The notes beneath the pieces are model-generated. The model searched no databases, had not been told where the DNA came from, and saw only the letters and a list, made by a program, of their open reading frames with translations. A program made the translations under genes and the position numbers. Positions 18,503 through 26,198 of a DNA stretch of 64,000 nt are shown here, piece after piece. The stretch covers positions 2,294,001 to 2,358,000 of the forward strand of contig OZ255622.1 in assembly GCA_965276715.1 (NCBI GenBank), read 5' to 3'. Source of the stretch: CAXTPV01 sp965276715 (GTDB lineage: Bacteria > Pseudomonadota > Alphaproteobacteria > Acetobacterales > Acetobacteraceae). The first letter of the stretch is position 1; every line of letters begins with the position of its first letter.

Positions 18503-18961
18503 ATGAGGTATCGTCTCCAAATCGTCTTGATCTGGGCAATGATCGGCGGCTCCGCACTGGCGCAAAGCAACACGCCCGGCGGCATGCCGCCGCCGCCGGG
18601 GATGAGCCTTGCGCGATCGGCCGCGATGCGGTTTCCGCAGCCGGTGCGCGTCGGTGACCTGCTGCACCGGGACGTGCTCAAACCGGTCGAGAGCCAGACC
18701 GTGGTTGGAACCGTCAGGAGCGTCGTTCGCGACAAGAGCGGCGTGATCGACATCGTGGTCGATTACGGCGGGCTGCTCGGGATCGGGTCGCGGCCGATCG
18801 CGGTGCCGGTCGACGCCATGGTGCTGGTCGGAAGCGTGATGGAGATCGTGGCGCTCACGCCGCGGCAGTTGCGGCAATTCCCGACCTTCTCGCCCGACGG
18901 CACGATCCCGGTCGACCCTGACACGATCATCAAGGTCGGTCTGGCCAAACCTTCGCACTGA
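18503..18961 (+). CDS. Small exported protein, possibly PRC-barrel-like
   Basis: This is a 152-residue protein with a clear signal peptide (IVLIWAMIGGSALAQ). It then has a Pro-rich linker and a beta-rich domain of about 95 residues containing VGTVRSVVRDKSGVIDIVVDYGG, like the PRC-barrel fold. The function is not known. An 8-codon open frame at 18483-18506 (ATG..TGA) ends in an ATGA overlap with this ATG. Its last 32 bases overlap the convergent aminotransferase gene. Confidence 0.65.
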   Translation: MRYRLQIVLIWAMIGGSALAQSNTPGGMPPPPGMSLARSAAMRFPQPVRVGDLLHRDVLKPVESQTVVGTVRSVVRDKSGVIDIVVDYGGLLGIGSRPIAVPVDAMVLVGSVMEIVALTPRQLRQFPTFSPDGTIPVDPDTIIKVGLAKPSH

Positions 18962-20072
18962 TCCGCTTGCGCGAGCCGATCCGGTCCTCGAGCGCCTGCA
19001 GTCCGGCCGTGAAACATTCCTGCCCGAAGCCGATCCGGAAATGGTCGTCGGGGAGGGTGTGCAGCGATGACCGGAAGACGCTCGAGGGTAGCAGCAGGAC
19101 CCCCGCCTCCTCGGCCATCCTCCGCACCCAGGTCTCGACATGTCCCGGCCCGAGATAGCGGACATAGCCGACGACACCGCCTTTCGGGATCGTCCAGTCG
19201 AGAAGGTCGTTGTGCCGGTCCAGGAAGTCGGCAAGCGATACGAGGTTGGCGCGCGCGAGCGCACGATTGCGGCCCAGGATGGCGGATCTCGCCTTCAGCG
19301 CGATGCTGGCCAGGATCTCGCTCGGTCCGGTGCTGCATGTCGACAGGTACTGCTTGAGGGTGGCAAGGCGGCCGATCAGGGTCCGGTCGCGGGACGCCAC
19401 CCAGCCAAGTCGAAGCCCGGGCAGCCCGTAGGCCTTGGAGACCGCGCCGATCGTCACACCCTGCTCGTCGAGATCGCAAACGGGCTCGAGCCGGTCGTCA
19501 TCGTCGCGCTCGATCAGCCGATACACCTCGTCGCTCACGACCGTGATGCCGTGCCGCCGGCATATCCGCAGCAACTCCGCCATGCGATCCCGATCGGGCA
19601 TGTAGCCCGTCGGATTGTTCGGAAATCCGATGGCCAGCACACGCGTGTTCGGCCTGATCGCGCGGACGACCAGATCGATGTCGAGATCCCATGCCCGCCC
19701 GGCCGCGAGTGCGACGCCGGTGACGTCGCAGAGGCCCACCAGCAACGTCTCCACCGCGGGATAGGTCGGCAGCACGACGATCGCGTGATCGTCAGGCCCG
19801 AGCAGTGCATGCAGCGTGGCGAAGATCGCTTCCTGCGCGCCGCTGAAGCAGATGATGTCGTCCGCGTGCAAGGTCGCGAAACCGGCTGCGATCGCGGCGC
19901 GCAACCATGGCGCGCCGATCGGGTCCGTGTAGCCGAGCCGCAGCCGATGCCATCGATCCGCGTCCTCCTGGTCGGCGAGGGCGAGCAGATCGGCCAGCGT
20001 CACCGTCTCGCACTGGGAGGCGCTGATGTGATGGGTCGTGCGACCGTGCCATCGGGCGAGATAGCTCGCCAC
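18930..20072 (-). CDS. Aminotransferase class I/II (PLP fold type I)
   Basis: This PLP enzyme has FSGAQEAIFATLHALL (cofactor phosphate region), FPNNPTGYMPD (Asn/Pro motif) and SDEVYRL. The PLP lysine is in SKAYGLPGLRLGW, and the C-terminal arginine region is FRIGFGQE. It transfers amino groups between an amino acid and a keto acid; the closest relatives by motif are broad-range aminotransferases. GTG at 20072 is my preferred start, but the frame is open to 20240. The AraC-type regulator gene lies immediately upstream on the same strand and may control it. Confidence 0.85.
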   Translation of the reverse strand: MASYLARWHGRTTHHISASQCETVTLADLLALADQEDADRWHRLRLGYTDPIGAPWLRAAIAAGFATLHADDIICFSGAQEAIFATLHALLGPDDHAIVVLPTYPAVETLLVGLCDVTGVALAAGRAWDLDIDLVVRAIRPNTRVLAIGFPNNPTGYMPDRDRMAELLRICRRHGITVVSDEVYRLIERDDDDRLEPVCDLDEQGVTIGAVSKAYGLPGLRLGWVASRDRTLIGRLATLKQYLSTCSTGPSEILASIALKARSAILGRNRALARANLVSLADFLDRHNDLLDWTIPKGGVVGYVRYLGPGHVETWVRRMAEEAGVLLLPSSVFRSSLHTLPDDHFRIGFGQECFTAGLQALEDRIGSRKRISAKVWPDRP

Positions 20073-20184
20073 GCCGGATTGCTGCCCGGCCGCGGGACCC
20101 GTATCCCACCGTGTCGTCCGATCGGATGTCAGCGTCCTGCTCCCCGGTTCGCGCCGGCCCCATCGGGAGATGACGCGGATGGCA

Positions 20185-21099
20185 TCAATATGGCGATCGC
20201 GCGACTTCCCTGCGGTAGAGGCTCGGCGACCGGCCGACACGCTTGCGGAAGGCGGTCGAGAACTGGGGACCGTTCAGTCCCACCTGTGCCGCGACGTTGC
20301 CGATCGGCACCTTGGTCGTGCCGAGCAGTTCGCGCGCGCGCCGGACCCGAAGGTCGGTGAGATAGGCGTAGGGGCTACGGCCGATCGAGCGGCCGAACGC
20401 CCGGAAGAACTGCGCCCGGCTGAGACCGGTCAGGCCGACGAGCTGATCGAGCGTGATGTCGTGGGCCATGTGCGTCCGCATGTAGTCGATCACCCGCCGC
20501 AACTGCCAGCCGGCCAGACCGCCCTTGGCCGATTGTCTGGCGGGTTCCGCCGCGGTCATGTTCGAGAAGCGGCGCGCGACATTGTATGACAGCGCGATCA
20601 GGAGACTCTCCCGATAGAGGATGCCCGCGTCCGGGCGCTCGAGATCGGCGAGGAGCGCGTGACAGAGCGAGGTGATGAGCGGATCGCCGGCGCCCACGAT
20701 CGGGCGGAGGGTCAGCTGGTTCGGCTCGCGATCGAATTCCTCGACCGCGAGCCGCCCGAGATGGCCCTGGCTGAGGGTGACGTGCACGAAGTCGATCGGG
20801 CCCTGGGTCAGCCAGCGATACGCCTCGAACGCCGGCATCACGGTCAAGGAGTTCTCGTCGACGACGAAGGTCTGGCTCGTCCGCCCGCTCGACCGCGTGA
20901 CGCGCTTGCCGCCGCCCAGATGCATGGCGATGACATGATCGCGCATGGCAGGCTGATCGATGAGCGGGTCGATGTCGCGGAACCGCACCATCGCCATCTG
21001 CCCCGCGCGATCCAGCGTCCCGCCGAGCGCGGCCGGGGCGAGCTGCCCATGCCACCTGCTCGCCGGAACCGGTGACGGCGGACCCTTCAGGCTGCTCAT
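20185..21099 (-). CDS. AraC-family transcriptional regulator
   Basis: This 304-residue regulator has an N-terminal sensing domain (residues about 1-190). The C-terminal AraC DNA-binding domain contains two helix-turn-helix motifs: LDQLVGLTGLSRAQFFRAF and IGNVAAQVGLNGPQFSTAFRK, followed by G.SPS.YR. ATG at 21099 (MSSLKGPP) is chosen; the frame is open to 21171. The inducer is unknown. Its position next to the aminotransferase suggests a local regulatory link, which is inference. Confidence 0.88.
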   Translation of the reverse strand: MSSLKGPPSPVPASRWHGQLAPAALGGTLDRAGQMAMVRFRDIDPLIDQPAMRDHVIAMHLGGGKRVTRSSGRTSQTFVVDENSLTVMPAFEAYRWLTQGPIDFVHVTLSQGHLGRLAVEEFDREPNQLTLRPIVGAGDPLITSLCHALLADLERPDAGILYRESLLIALSYNVARRFSNMTAAEPARQSAKGGLAGWQLRRVIDYMRTHMAHDITLDQLVGLTGLSRAQFFRAFGRSIGRSPYAYLTDLRVRRARELLGTTKVPIGNVAAQVGLNGPQFSTAFRKRVGRSPSLYRREVARSPY

Positions 21100-21257
21100 G
21101 ATGTTCGATACTACGATCTCGCCGACCGGCCAAAGGTCATGAACGTCCCAATCCCGCGGCGGCGAACGCACGCCCGGCGCAGCTCTGGCGGGGCTTGCCC
21201 CAGCGGGTCAGGGCCATGCCTGATCGCTGCACTGAGAGCTTTCACGGACCAGGCGGG

Positions 21258-21333
21258 TGGTGGAGCTGAGCGGGATCGAACCGCTGACCTCCTCATTGCG
21301 AACGAGGCGCTCTCCCAACTGAGCTACAGCCCC
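21258..21333 (-). tRNA. tRNA-Ala (anticodon CGC)
   Basis: Read on the minus strand, the acceptor stem GGGGCTG pairs with CAGCTCC and a 3' CCA is encoded (21258-21260). The D-arm is GCTC/GAGC, the anticodon loop is TTCGCAA (anticodon CGC, codon GCG), and the T-loop is TTCGATC. GCG is a major Ala codon in this GC-rich genome, which fits a dedicated tRNA. Confidence 0.95.
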
Positions 21334-21464
21334 GCCTGTGCGAAGCGCCGGAACATGCTGATCGCGCGGCCGGGCGTCAAGCGCGCCGCGCCCGAGACCG
21401 CTCGATTGCGCCACGAGCGGCCGGAGGCTAGCTTCCGGCCCACTGCCGCGACATCGGGTGTCCC

Positions 21465-21785
21465 TTGGTCCCTATCCTGTTCGATCTCGCGTTCACCCTG
21501 CTTAACCTGCTCAAGTGGGCGGTGATCCTCGTCTGCGTGTTCAGCCTGCTGACCAGCTTCGGCGTGCTCGACACGCGCAACCGCATGGTCTGGACGATCG
21601 GCGACTTCCTCTACCGCGTGACCGAGCCGATCCTGGGCCCGGTGCGCCGGATCATGCCCAATTTCGGCTCGATCGATCTGAGCCCGTTCGTGGTCGTGAT
21701 CCTGATCCAGGTGGTGGCGATCCCGCTGCTCGCGCGTCTGGAGGAGGCGATCGTCATCGGGTCGCTCCGACCCGTCCTGTTATGA
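21465..21785 (+). CDS. YggT-family membrane protein
   Basis: This is a 106-residue protein with two hydrophobic segments and the YggT signature: FGVLDTRNR, FLYRVTEPILGPVRRIMP and IDLSPFVVVILIQ. YggT proteins are inner-membrane proteins linked to cell shape, division or osmotic tolerance. The only plausible start in frame is TTG at 21465. The family normally ends around ARLEEAI; here the last ten residues (VIGSLRPVLL) are encoded by the first unit of a 29-bp tandem repeat. The stop overlaps the first mini-ORF in ATGA. Confidence 0.87.
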   Translation: MVPILFDLAFTLLNLLKWAVILVCVFSLLTSFGVLDTRNRMVWTIGDFLYRVTEPILGPVRRIMPNFGSIDLSPFVVVILIQVVAIPLLARLEEAIVIGSLRPVLL

Positions 21786-21874
21786 GCGGGTCGCTCCGAC
21801 CCGTCCTGTTATGAGCGGGTCGCTGCGACCCGTCCTGTTATGAGGGGGTCGCTCCGACCCGTCCTGTTGTGAGC
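21759..21874 (+). repeat. Four tandem 29-bp units, each with a hairpin and a stop/start junction
   Basis: Four back-to-back units of exactly 29 bp lie at 21759, 21788, 21817 and 21846. Units 1 and 2 are identical; unit 3 has CTGCG for CTCCG and ends AGG rather than AGC; unit 4 has TTGTG instead of TTATG. Each unit starts with GGGTCG-CTC-CGACCC, a 6-bp stem with a 3-base loop, and ends in a TGA overlapped by ATG (or GTG). The array bridges the end of yggT and the start of the GT2 gene. Confidence 0.97.
21782..21872 (+). other. Relay of three overlapping 10-codon mini-ORFs between yggT and the GT2 gene
   Basis: Three mini-ORFs lie at 21782-21814, 21811-21843 and 21840-21872. Each encodes MSGSLRPVLL (the third has Arg at position 2) and each stop overlaps the next ATG by four bases. 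The last TGA overlaps the GTG start of the GT2 gene. A 33-base ORF minus a 4-base overlap gives the 29-bp period. No Shine-Dalgarno sequence precedes the internal starts, so any translation would depend on termination and reinitiation. Whether the peptides are made is unknown. Confidence 0.6.
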
Positions 21875-22846
21875 GCGCGACTGGAGTTGGTGCGGGAGCC
21901 GGCCGAGCCAGGCCGGGTGGCCGTGCTGATCCCGTGCTTCAACGAGGCTCGCGCGATCGCCGACGTGGTGCGTGATTTCAGGGCGAGCCTGCCGACAGCC
22001 TCGATCCATGTGTTCGACAACAACTCGACCGACGGCACCGACCGCGTCGCACGCGAGGCGGGAGCGGTTGTCCACCGTGCGCCCCTGCAGGGCAAGGGCC
22101 ACGTGGTCAGGCGGATGTTCGCCGACGTGGAGGCCGAGATCTATCTGCTCGTCGACGGAGATGGAACCTACGACGCGAGCGCCGCCCCGTCGATCATCGA
22201 TCGCCTGGCCGCCGACGGGCTCGACATGGTCAACGCCGCCCGCGTGCACGACGACAGCCTGGCCTACCGGCGCGGCCACGTGACCGGCAACCAGATGCTG
22301 ACCGGCCTGGTCGCGTTCATCTTCGGCGACCGGCTGACGGACATGCTCTCGGGCTATCGCGGGTTCTCGCGGCGCTTCGTGAAGTCGTTTCCGGCGCTGT
22401 CATCCGGCTTCGAGATCGAGACCGAGCTGACCGTGCATGCGCTCAGCCTGCACATGCCGATCGGCGAGATCACGACACGCTACGGCGCACGGCCGGAAGG
22501 ATCGGCGTCGAAGCTGCGCACCTATCGCGACGGGATGCGGATCCTCCGGACCATCCTGGTGCTGGTCAAGCAGGAGAAGCCGCTGGCGCTGTTCTCGGCG
22601 GCCGGCCTGGTCCTGCTGGTCCTGGCCCTGCTGTCCGGCCTGCCGGTGGTGCTCGATTATGCCCGGACCGGGCTTGTGCCCCGGCTTCCGACGGCGGTGC
22701 TGGCGACAGGCCTGGTGCTGCTCGCGTTCCTCAGCATGGTGTGCGGGCTGATCCTCGACAGCGTCACCCGCGGCCGGCTGGAGGCCCGCCACATGGCCTA
22801 TCTGGCGGTGCCGGGGCCGGACCACGTGGGCCGCGACAGGCGGTAG
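21869..22846 (+). CDS. Family 2 glycosyltransferase, membrane-anchored (dolichyl-phosphate-mannose synthase-like)
   Basis: This 325-residue GT-A enzyme opens with VAVLIPCFNEARAIADVV and has the metal-binding motif LVDGDGTYD. Later blocks are NQMLTGL.AF.FG, DMLSGYRGFSRRFVKSFP and FEIETELTVHAL. Two C-terminal hydrophobic segments (about residues 245-295) anchor it. Such enzymes transfer a sugar from a nucleotide donor to a lipid carrier or envelope glycan. The GTG start at 21869 overlaps the last mini-ORF, and homologous starts have the same V(I)PCFNE spacing. It converges, three bases away, on the psp operon. Confidence 0.88.
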   Translation: MSARLELVREPAEPGRVAVLIPCFNEARAIADVVRDFRASLPTASIHVFDNNSTDGTDRVAREAGAVVHRAPLQGKGHVVRRMFADVEAEIYLLVDGDGTYDASAAPSIIDRLAADGLDMVNAARVHDDSLAYRRGHVTGNQMLTGLVAFIFGDRLTDMLSGYRGFSRRFVKSFPALSSGFEIETELTVHALSLHMPIGEITTRYGARPEGSASKLRTYRDGMRILRTILVLVKQEKPLALFSAAGLVLLVLALLSGLPVVLDYARTGLVPRLPTAVLATGLVLLAFLSMVCGLILDSVTRGRLEARHMAYLAVPGPDHVGRDRR

Positions 22847-22849
22847 GGC

Positions 22850-23863
22850 TCAGCCCATCTCGCGAAACCGGCGGTTCAGCTCGAAGTCGCGCGAGGTGAC
22901 GAGGGCCTCGACCCGCGCGACCCGACGCGCCAGCGCGTCGAGACGGTCCGCGGCGGAGGCAACACGCGGGTCGCGGCTTGGCCCGACACTTCGCCGGCGG
23001 CGGCGGATCATCACCGCGATCGCCAGGACGGCGCCGAGCAGGACCAGCGCGAACAGGCCTTTGATGGCGACGGCGAAATCGCTCGACGCCTGATCACTGT
23101 CGAAAGCGGCGTGCGCCTCCCGAGGACCTGTCGGCGTCCTGGCCGGCCCCCGTTGGCCCACGGAGATGTCCCCCGAACCGGTGCGGACCTGCACCAGCGC
23201 GCCCAGGACCCGTGCCACCGAGATGTCGCCGCTCCCCGTGCTCACCACCTCGCCGCCATCGACGGTGGCGGCGAGGTTGAAATCGCCCGACGAGGCCGAC
23301 GTCGCCTTCAGCTTGCCGATCCGGCCGCGGCCGATCGAGACGTCGCCGGACCCGGCGCCGGTGATCGCGAGAGTGTCGGCGTCGATGCTGCCGATCGAAA
23401 GATCTCCCGAGCCGTAGATCGTCAGGATCGATGCCCCGGACAGGGCACCGACATTGACGTCGCCCGACCCGTTGTTTTCCAGGACGAGGCCGCCACCGAG
23501 ACGTTCGGCTTCCAACCCGCCGTCACCGCGCAGAGAGGCGATGACATGACCCTGCAATGCGCCGATGCGGGTCTGGCCGGACCCGGCCGCGTCGATCGTG
23601 ACCGGGAAGGCAGGGGGCACCCGGATGACCAGCGTTCCGCTGTCGCGGCAGGCGCCCATGACCTTCACCGCACCGTTCTCGCTGGAGATGCCGCCGTTAT
23701 CCCCGTCGACGGCCACTTCATGCGACAGCGATCCGTCGGCCATGATCGAGATCGTCATGTCGTCGCCACCGCAGTGCCGGTCGAGCACCAGACGGTCGCC
23801 TGGCGTCGCGGCGCCGGCGCCGGCGGCGAACGTGACGGCGAGGAGGAACGCGAGAACCCTCAC
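22850..23863 (-). CDS. Toastrack-like beta-solenoid membrane protein with PspC-type C-terminal tail
   Basis: This 337-residue protein has a signal peptide (residues 1-18). A periplasmic domain rich in repeated GSGD/SSGD turns follows (about residues 60-245), as in DUF2807/DUF4097 (Toastrack) beta-solenoids. One membrane segment spans about 265-286, after which comes a basic, helical cytoplasmic tail. The tail ends VTSRDFELNRRFREMG, closely resembling the end of E. coli PspC (YVTSDTFTLRSRFRQL). The usual N-terminal PspC domain is absent. It starts at GTG 23861-23863, overlapping the pspB stop, so it is the third gene of the operon and a probable stress sensor or PspA anchor. Confidence 0.75.
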   Translation of the reverse strand: MRVLAFLLAVTFAAGAGAATPGDRLVLDRHCGGDDMTISIMADGSLSHEVAVDGDNGGISSENGAVKVMGACRDSGTLVIRVPPAFPVTIDAAGSGQTRIGALQGHVIASLRGDGGLEAERLGGGLVLENNGSGDVNVGALSGASILTIYGSGDLSIGSIDADTLAITGAGSGDVSIGRGRIGKLKATSASSGDFNLAATVDGGEVVSTGSGDISVARVLGALVQVRTGSGDISVGQRGPARTPTGPREAHAAFDSDQASSDFAVAIKGLFALVLLGAVLAIAVMIRRRRRSVGPSRDPRVASAADRLDALARRVARVEALVTSRDFELNRRFREMG

Positions 23864-24093
23864 GCCGATACCTTGCGGCGCCAGCCGGGCATGTCCTCGT
23901 CGAGCACGCGCTCGAGGCTCTCGATCCGCTCCTCGAGGCGCCGCGCCTGGTCGAGCGCGCGGTCGAGCGCCTGCTGGTCGGCTGTGCCCAAACCGCTGCT
24001 TCGAGCACGCTTGAGCTTGGACCGATTGTCCATCGCGACCAAGACGACGACGAAACCGAAGATGACGATCAGGAGGTGGATCACGTCGTCCAT
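23860..24093 (-). CDS. pspB: Phage shock protein PspB-like membrane protein
   Basis: This 77-residue protein has one N-terminal membrane segment (HLLIVIFGFVVVLVAM) and then a cytoplasmic coiled coil, LDQARRLEERIESLERVLD, ending PGWRRK. That matches PspB in length, topology and the ERI..LE..LD...P.WR signature. PspB with PspC relays envelope damage to PspA and PspF. It sits between pspA (29-base gap) and the Toastrack/PspC-tail gene. Confidence 0.87.
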   Translation of the reverse strand: MDDVIHLLIVIFGFVVVLVAMDNRSKLKRARSSGLGTADQQALDRALDQARRLEERIESLERVLDEDMPGWRRKVSA

Positions 24094-24122
24094 CGCTTAA
24101 ACCTCGCCACCGATGCCCAGGC

Positions 24123-24824
24123 TCATTCCGATTTGTCGGGCACCGGGAGACGATTGCCAAGCCGCTGCTTCATGGCCTCAAGCTCATCCTCGACGGCGGC
24201 ATCGGTCTCGAGCCCGGCCAGCTCCTGCTCCAGTGTCGGCCGGCCTGCCGGGCCGCCGCGACCGAGATCGTAGGCCTCGACCCGTCCTTCCGTCTCGTCG
24301 AGCGCGCGCTCGACCTTCTCGAAGCGGGAGAACGCGTCCGTGATCCGCTCGTCATAGAGCTTCTGGCGCAGCTTCAGCCGGCCGCTGGCGACCTTGTGTC
24401 GGGTGGCGAGCGAGCGCTGGCGGGAGCGGGCGTCCGCGAGCTTGGCCTGCAGCTTGCCGATGTCGTCGTTCTGCTGTTCGAGGCCGGTGGCGACGGCGGC
24501 GATCTGGCGGTCGACCGCCTCGCGAGCGCGCTCGACGTTGACGCGGGCCTGAAGTGCCGCCTTGGCCAGGTCCTCGCGGTTTCGGGTCAGCGCGAGTTCG
24601 GCGCGCCGCTGCCATTCGGCGGCCTCGCGGTGCATCCCCTCGCCGCGCCGTTCGAGCTCGCGGCGATCCGCGATGGCGCGCACCGCCTGACTGCGCACCT
24701 CGACGAGCGTGTCCTCCATTTCCTGGATGACGAGGCGGATGATCTTCTCCGGATCCTCGGCCTCGGCGAGGATCGCATTGAGGTTCGAGTTCACGATGTC
24801 GGCCAGTCGGGAAAAGATGCTCAT
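24123..24824 (-). CDS. pspA: Phage shock protein A (PspA/IM30 family)
   Basis: This 233-residue, almost entirely helical coiled-coil protein starts MSIFSRLADIVNSNLNAIL and has EDPEKIIRLVIQEMEDTLVE, the hallmark of PspA. PspA is an ESCRT-III-like protein that binds damaged inner membrane and, when free, inhibits PspF. The 86-base gap to divergent pspF must hold both promoters. I see no good sigma-54 site reading toward pspA there, unlike the enterobacterial arrangement. Confidence 0.95.
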   Translation of the reverse strand: MSIFSRLADIVNSNLNAILAEAEDPEKIIRLVIQEMEDTLVEVRSQAVRAIADRRELERRGEGMHREAAEWQRRAELALTRNREDLAKAALQARVNVERAREAVDRQIAAVATGLEQQNDDIGKLQAKLADARSRQRSLATRHKVASGRLKLRQKLYDERITDAFSRFEKVERALDETEGRVEAYDLGRGGPAGRPTLEQELAGLETDAAVEDELEAMKQRLGNRLPVPDKSE

Positions 24825-24910
24825 GGGAGGGTCTCCTGGTCGATCGCTTGCGCGACGCGGCGGTCGGTTGCTAGGGATTTTTGAGAAAGTTTGGCGGGGA
24901 AGACTGGGAG

Positions 24911-25972
24911 ATGGCCAAGCGCGCCACCGAGACCGACAGCCCGTCCACGCCGATCGGCCAGGCGCCGTCCTTCCTGGAAATGCTCGCCCATGTCAGCCAG
25001 GCGGCGTCGATCGATCGTCCGGTGCTGGTGATCGGCGAGCGCGGCACCGGCAAGGAGCTCGTCGCCAACCGGTTGACCTATCTGTCGCCGCGCTGGGACC
25101 GGCCGTTCATCCAGCTCAACTGCGCCGTGCTGTCCGACCAGTTGCTGGACAGCGAGCTGTTCGGCCATGAGGCGGGCGCCTACACCGGCGCACAGCGGCG
25201 CCGCGTCTCGCGCTTCGAGATGGCGGACGGCGGCACGCTGTTCCTCGACGAGATCGCGACCGCCTCGCTTGCCGTGCAGGAGAAGCTGCTGCGCGTGGTC
25301 GAATACGGCACGTTCGAGCGCGTCGGCGGCAACGAGACGCTGCGTGTCGATGTCCGGATCGTGGCTGCCACCAACGCCGACCTGCCGGCCCTCGCGGCCG
25401 CCGGCCGGTTCAGGGCCGACCTGCTCGACCGGCTCGCCTTTGACGTGGTCCCTGTGCCGCCGCTGCGCGAGCGGACGTCCGACATCATGCTGCTCGCGGA
25501 GCATTTCGCGCGGCGGATGACCAGCGAACTCAAGCGATCCTTCTTCGCGGGCTTCGGTCCGCAGGCCGAGGCCGATCTGCTCGCGCACGACTGGCCCGGC
25601 AATGTCCGCGAGCTGCGCAACGTGATCGAGCGGAGCGTCGCGCGCGCCGAACGGCCGGAGCGCCCGCTCGACCGCGTGATCATCGATCCGTTCATCCGGA
25701 CGCAGGTCCGGCCGTCCGCCGTCGTGGCGGTGAAGACTGATCCTCCAGTCCCGGGGGCGGTGATCCCGGACGCATCCGCGGCCGGCGACTTCCTCGCGGC
25801 GACACGGGCCTACGAGGCCAGGCTGCTGCGCGAGGCGCTCGCAGCCAGTCGCTTCAACCAGAAGCGTGCGGCCGCCAGTCTCGGGCTGACATACTACCAG
25901 TTCCGCCATCATCTTCGGGTGCACGGGCTGCTCGCCGAGAAGCGTCAGGCGGCCGACGCGGTGGCCGAGTAG
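24911..25972 (+). CDS. pspF: Sigma-54-dependent activator PspF
   Basis: This 353-residue bacterial enhancer-binding protein lacks an N-terminal receiver domain, as PspF does. Its AAA+ domain has Walker A GERGTGKE (residues 42-49), the sigma-54 contact loop GAYTGA (89-94; Tyr replaces the usual Phe), Walker B GTLFLDEI and WPGNVRELRN. A C-terminal Fis-type helix-turn-helix (FNQKRAAASLGLTYYQFRHHL) binds upstream sites. ATG at 24911 follows CTGGGAG; the frame is open to a TTG at 24881. It drives sigma-54 transcription and is held inactive by PspA. Confidence 0.95.
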   Translation: MAKRATETDSPSTPIGQAPSFLEMLAHVSQAASIDRPVLVIGERGTGKELVANRLTYLSPRWDRPFIQLNCAVLSDQLLDSELFGHEAGAYTGAQRRRVSRFEMADGGTLFLDEIATASLAVQEKLLRVVEYGTFERVGGNETLRVDVRIVAATNADLPALAAAGRFRADLLDRLAFDVVPVPPLRERTSDIMLLAEHFARRMTSELKRSFFAGFGPQAEADLLAHDWPGNVRELRNVIERSVARAERPERPLDRVIIDPFIRTQVRPSAVVAVKTDPPVPGAVIPDASAAGDFLAATRAYEARLLREALAASRFNQKRAAASLGLTYYQFRHHLRVHGLLAEKRQAADAVAE

Positions 25973-26151
25973 AGGCTCATCAGGCTGCCCTGGGTGAAGG
26001 CGAGCGCGTCGACCATGCCCCAGCACAGCCCGGCGGCGAGGATCGGGGCGGCGACGGCGAGCAGGACCGAGGTCAGGCGCGGGCGCTGGCTCTCCGATGC
26101 GGTGCCGGTGTGGGCGATGGAGCGTGCGGGGAACGAGACGATGGTGGCCAT
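25945..26151 (-). CDS. 68-residue small membrane protein, candidate PspF/sigma-54 target
   Basis: This small protein has a soluble N-terminal 25 residues and then one hydrophobic stretch (LTSVLLAVAAPILAAGLCWGMV). A short Ser/Ala-rich tail follows. It has a good ribosome-binding site (AGAAGGAG, 9-10 bases before ATG 26151). Just upstream is a near-consensus sigma-54 promoter at 26199-26214, with about 37 bases of leader. Its last 28 bases overlap the 3' end of pspF on the opposite strand. I recognise no family. Position and promoter suggest a PspG-like accessory Psp protein, which is inference. Confidence 0.65.
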   Translation of the reverse strand: MATIVSFPARSIAHTGTASESQRPRLTSVLLAVAAPILAAGLCWGMVDALAFTQGSLMSLYSATASAA

Positions 26152-26198
26152 GGCGGAAACTCCTTCTGCCCGGCTGGATGGCCGGACATCGGATAAAG

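Noticed and set aside
21258..21333. tRNA-Ala as an integration site for a mobile element
   Set aside because: No integrase, direct repeat of the tRNA end or foreign-looking block is nearby.
21515..21814. Out-of-frame ORF through yggT ending in MSGSLRPVLL
   Set aside because: Upstream of the repeat it is a shadow of yggT. Only its last 11 codons coincide with the first mini-ORF.
21759..21874. The 29-bp repeats as a CRISPR array
   Set aside because: The units abut with no spacers, and no cas gene is present in the window.
24837..24851. TGG-N8-TTGC as a sigma-54 promoter for pspF
   Set aside because: Spacing is right, but the CACG part of the -24 element is missing, so it was not listed as a promoter feature.
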